From Henriciella sp. (GTDB taxonomy: Bacteria > Pseudomonadota > Alphaproteobacteria > Caulobacterales > Hyphomonadaceae): a DNA stretch of 64,000 nt. The stretch is from assembly GCA_030066975.1 (NCBI GenBank), contig JASJAO010000004.1, positions 310,001 to 374,000 of the forward strand, written 5' to 3'. The translations under genes were made by a program, and so were the position numbers. Positions 61,353 to 64,000 of the stretch are shown in pieces; the first letter of the stretch is position 1; each line of letters starts with the position of its first letter. The notes beneath the pieces are model-generated. The model saw only the letters and a program-made list of their open reading frames with translations, ran no database searches and was not told where the DNA came from.

Positions 61353-62363
61353 TCACCGCGCATCGATCAGCGTCTGCTTTTCTCTGTGAGGGCCTTTTTC
61401 CATCTCTTCATGACCCGCTGTTTGAAATCCAACCGCCTCCAGCAGAGCGCCATCGCGGTCTTCGCCCGGATTGTCGGTCGTCAGCAGCCGGTCGCCTACA
61501 AAGATCGAGTTGGCCCCCGCCAGCAGCAACAGCGCCTGCTCGCCCTCACTCATGCCTTCCCGGCCTGCTGACAGGCGCACCCAGCTTTTCGGAAACACGA
61601 TCCGGCAGGTCGCAATCGCGCGCGCCATCTCTGTCACGCTGATCGGTGGACTATCGCCCAGCGGCGTGCCCTCAATCGGCACCAGCATATTAATCGGCAC
61701 ACTTTCGGGATGCGGCGTCAGCTTCGAGAGCTCATGGATCAGACCGATCCGATCCTCGCGCCCCTCGCCCATACCCAGAATACCGCCCACACAAAGCTTT
61801 ACGCCCGCCTCGCGCGCCTTGCTCAGCGTATCCAGCCGGTCGTCATAGGTCCGCGTCGTAACGACCGAGCCATAATATTCCGGCGACGTATCCAGATTGT
61901 GATTGTAATAATCGAGACCAGCTTCTTTCAACGCTTCGGCCTGGCCATCCTCCAGCATGCCCAGCGTCACACAGGTCTCCAGCCCTTCGGCCTTCACCGC
62001 CGAAATCATCGCTGCGACTTTCGGCACGTCCCGGTCTTTCAGCGAGCGCCAGCCCGCCCCCATACAAAACCGATCAGCCCCGCCTGCTTTGGCGCGTTTC
62101 GCCGCAGCAACCACCTCATCCAGCGGCATCAGCTTCTCCGCCGTCACACCGGTATCGAAATGCGCCGACTGGCTGCAATAGCCACAATCCTCCGCGCACC
62201 CGCCGGTTTTGATCGACAGCAACTGGCTTTTCTGCAGCGCCCCATCGGGCCAATTGACTTGTTTCACTGCAAGCGCCTGCCCGACCAGCGTATCCAGTGG
62301 CGCGGTATACAGCGCCCGGATATCATCGCGGGTCCAATCATGACGGGGCAAATCAAAAGCCAT
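61353..62363 (-). CDS. bioB: Biotin synthase
   Basis: A 336-residue radical-SAM enzyme that inserts sulfur into dethiobiotin. The 4Fe-4S cluster motif is C56, C60, C63 in TGGCAEDCGYCSQS. YYNHNLDTSPEYYG, GGILGMGEGREDRI and VRLSAGREGMSEGEQALLLLAGANSIFVGDRLLTT are family signatures. No other bio genes are present, so biotin synthesis genes are elsewhere. The 62364-62494 gap has no recognised biotin operator. Confidence 0.96.
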   Translation of the reverse strand: MAFDLPRHDWTRDDIRALYTAPLDTLVGQALAVKQVNWPDGALQKSQLLSIKTGGCAEDCGYCSQSAHFDTGVTAEKLMPLDEVVAAAKRAKAGGADRFCMGAGWRSLKDRDVPKVAAMISAVKAEGLETCVTLGMLEDGQAEALKEAGLDYYNHNLDTSPEYYGSVVTTRTYDDRLDTLSKAREAGVKLCVGGILGMGEGREDRIGLIHELSKLTPHPESVPINMLVPIEGTPLGDSPPISVTEMARAIATCRIVFPKSWVRLSAGREGMSEGEQALLLLAGANSIFVGDRLLTTDNPGEDRDGALLEAVGFQTAGHEEMEKGPHREKQTLIDAR

Positions 62364-62494
62364 AGTCTACTCCTGTGATATTCACTTTTGCGCCCTTGTC
62401 GTGCGAGCCGCGACCGGACGCAAGTGACAAATCATCTCCGCCTTTCATCCTTTTGATCCTCGCCTGCAGCGACCAGCGATCTAAGTGACCGGTC

Positions 62495-62872
62495 ATGATA
62501 AGTCGTATCTTTTTGGCCCTGGTCGGGCTCCTCTTTCTCGCCTTCGGACTGTGGTCGATCACTGACCCTCTGGGCATGACATCGCAGCTCGGCGTCGATG
62601 TCAGCGGCATCTCCGGAACCTTCGAAATGCGCGGCATTTACGGCGGCGTCAGTCTTGGCGCCGCGCTGCTCTGCCTGTTCGGCGCGCTGCGCCCGGCGAT
62701 GACGGATGCCGCCCTATGGTTTGTGACCGCCTATATGGGCGGCTATGTGATCGGCCGGGGGGCCTCCTTGATCAGCGGCGACACGGCCATGTCTTCCAGC
62801 TGGGTGTTTGCAGCCTATGAGGGCCTGATGCTGATCCTCGCCGCCGCCCTCCTCTATCGCCGCGCCAAATAA
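62495..62872 (+). CDS. DUF4345-type membrane protein
   Basis: A 125-residue four-TM protein: SRIFLALVGLLFLAFGLWSI, MRGIYGGVSLGAALLCLFGAL, ALWFVTAYMGGYVIGRG and WVFAAYEGLMLILAAALLY. The MRGxYGG turn and general layout fit DUF4345. Function unknown. It is followed by a good intrinsic terminator. Confidence 0.82.
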   Translation: MISRIFLALVGLLFLAFGLWSITDPLGMTSQLGVDVSGISGTFEMRGIYGGVSLGAALLCLFGALRPAMTDAALWFVTAYMGGYVIGRGASLISGDTAMSSSWVFAAYEGLMLILAAALLYRRAK

Positions 62873-62875
62873 AAA

Positions 62876-62899
62876 GCCCCTCCGCGAGAGAGGGGCTTT
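62876..62899. terminator. Bidirectional intrinsic terminator
   Basis: GCCCCTC (62876-62882) pairs with GAGGGGC (62890-62896), flanked by AAAA on the left and TTTC on the right, so it serves the DUF4345 gene and the converging TonB-receptor gene. Confidence 0.9.
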
Positions 62900-62926
62900 C
62901 TGAAGTCTTTACTTTAATGCTTTGGC

Positions 62927-64000
62927 CTAGAAAGTCTTTTTCAGGCTGATCCCGTAGGTTGCGGGCGCATTGGTATAAGCATTGACCGTGCCGGGCTGAA
63001 TCACACCCGGGAAGGCGCTGAGATAATACTCATCGTCAAAGATGTTCCGGCCCCAGACACGGGCCTCAAGGCCGTTCTGGAATGTGACACCGATCGCACC
63101 GTTCACGGTGTTCACTTCGCGCATCACGTCGGCAAGCGGATCACCTTCTGCTGCATCCACAACCTGCACTTCACTCTCATAGAGATAGTCGGCGCGGATA
63201 AAGCCAGTCATCCCGTTGTCAAAGTCCTTGGTATAGGTCGCAGACGTTGAAATGCTGGTCTCGTGAATACCAGAGGGCTGCTCGCCTGAGAGATCCCCGA
63301 CTGAAGAGTTCTCGAAAGAATCGTAAACCGGATCCATGAACGTACCCGCAAAGGTCAGGGTCAAAGGCTCGATTGGTGTCCAGGTTGCGTCCAGTTCGAT
63401 ACCTTGAGTGGACTGCTCTTCCGCGTTGCCAAGCACAAAGCCGGTTCCGGTGAAGATGTTGCTCTGGAAGTTTTCAATCGTCTGATCGAAGATCGCAACA
63501 TTAACCGCAAAGGTCGGGAATGATGCCTTAATCCCGAGTTCATAAACCATTGACTCTTCGGGGTCCGCAAAGCGGGTTCCGTAAGTCTGGTTCGGCTGAT
63601 CCAGACCCGCCGCCTCGATTGCGGCCTGATCCTCTGGGAACGGACGTGAATCCCGTGACAAGTTCCAGGACGTCGCCTTAAAACCGGTCGCCGCTGACGC
63701 GTAGACATTGATATTGTCGGTGGCGTCAAACGCCGCCCGCGCTGTCCAGGTCAACTCTTCGTCGTCGCTCTCGCCATCCTCGACAGAGTTCGGATAGTCA
63801 ACAAATTGCGGCACGAACTGCAGCGGTTGCAGAGCTTCCAGACCCGTACCGGTAAAATCAATCGCCGAGAACGGATAGTTGATCACGGTCGTATAAGAGG
63901 TCTCTTTCTCATCCTGGGTGAAGTTTAGCCCACCGGTCAGGGTCAAACGATCCGTGACATAGAAATCGAGCTGACCGAACAGTGAAATGGCATCATTGTC
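62927..64000 (-). CDS. TonB-dependent receptor, C-terminal part
   Basis: The last 357 residues of an outer-membrane beta-barrel; the gene continues past the right edge. Aromatic-alternating strands such as ELTWTARAAFDATDNINVYASAATGF, SMVYELGIKASFPTFAVNVAIFDQTIENFQSN, YTKDFDNGMTGFIRADYLYES, LEARVWGRNIFDDEYYLSAFPG end with the terminal Phe (YGISLKKTF), as in TonB receptors that take up siderophores, vitamins or oligosaccharides. The plug domain and TonB box are outside the window, so the ligand is unknown. Confidence 0.92.
   Translation of the reverse strand, partial: DNDAISLFGQLDFYVTDRLTLTGGLNFTQDEKETSYTTVINYPFSAIDFTGTGLEALQPLQFVPQFVDYPNSVEDGESDDEELTWTARAAFDATDNINVYASAATGFKATSWNLSRDSRPFPEDQAAIEAAGLDQPNQTYGTRFADPEESMVYELGIKASFPTFAVNVAIFDQTIENFQSNIFTGTGFVLGNAEEQSTQGIELDATWTPIEPLTLTFAGTFMDPVYDSFENSSVGDLSGEQPSGIHETSISTSATYTKDFDNGMTGFIRADYLYESEVQVVDAAEGDPLADVMREVNTVNGAIGVTFQNGLEARVWGRNIFDDEYYLSAFPGVIQPGTVNAYTNAPATYGISLKKTF

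Overview
The window looks like chromosome from an alphaproteobacterium, most plausibly a Hyphomonadaceae/Maricaulales-type marine or aquatic heterotroph (inference from gene content, not from a marker gene). Supporting signs are the short alphaproteobacterial prolyl-tRNA synthetase next to a LolC/E gene, an NDUFS4-like complex I accessory subunit, a double cold-shock-domain protein followed by DUF192, a GTA-type three-TM holin beside a DUF2793 tail fibre, methylmalonyl-CoA mutase MutA/MutB, and a TonB-dependent receptor. The background is GC-rich (a sampled uvrB line is 63 percent GC by hand count), with a few clearly AT-richer genes.

Layout. 1-8.6 kb: lolC/E (partial), proS, a GNAT protein, an OmpR-type response regulator, an L,D-transpeptidase, a flavoprotein with its divergent TetR regulator and two palindromic operators, a YggS/ThiE-like pair that starts back to back, cysK and tRNA-Arg. 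8.6-10.75 kb: a membrane-anchored PQQ sugar dehydrogenase-cytochrome c fusion framed by imperfect direct repeats of about 112 bp that each carry part of tRNA-Arg. 10.7-13.5 kb: small housekeeping genes with tRNA-Pro and tRNA-Glu. 13.67-13.93 kb: a probable short transcript with a 26-codon ORF, a ribosome-binding site fully complementary to the 16S rRNA tail, and a strong terminator. 14-18 kb: a secreted TPR-CHAT protease-like protein and an FMN hydroxy-acid oxidase. 18-28.7 kb: lipoprotein subtilase, photolyase, GST, two crotonases, an SRPBCC/TetR pair, an Asp-rich DUF5666 lipoprotein, and a nuclease.

28.8-32.45 kb is an accessory stretch: a REP-associated tyrosine transposase (RAYT) with three REP units downstream, an unrecognised HTH-like protein, and an AT-rich LuxR/LuxI quorum-sensing cassette bracketed by other small repeats and preceded by a concentric inverted repeat. 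uvrB and two GTA/phage tail-lysis genes follow.

36.6-45.9 kb: a nitronate-monooxygenase-like enzyme, then a tightly overlapping mut operon in which an AT-rich exported protein sits between mutA and mutB, and a SinR/Cas2-like small protein overlaps the end of mutB. Next are a methyltransferase, an amidase, a CarF/TMEM189-type lipid desaturase, and a small gene behind a perfect 17-bp inverted repeat resembling paired Fur boxes. 45.9-64 kb is mainly housekeeping: aldo/keto reductase, acyl-CoA ligase, two paralogous lipoproteins, dxs-ispA-xseB (isoprenoid supply), lepB, an MBL hydrolase, MFS, a HAD-lipoprotein-phhB operon, bioB, and the 3' part of a TonB-dependent receptor.

No rRNA, CRISPR array or IS element was seen. 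Functionally the window is rich in acyl-CoA and propionyl-CoA catabolism (two crotonases, an acyl-CoA ligase, MutAB) and in cell-envelope proteins. The most unusual elements are the quorum-sensing cassette, the RAYT/REP set, the tRNA-Arg-flanked dehydrogenase, the small high-affinity-SD transcript, the CarF homologue and the genes embedded in the mut operon.
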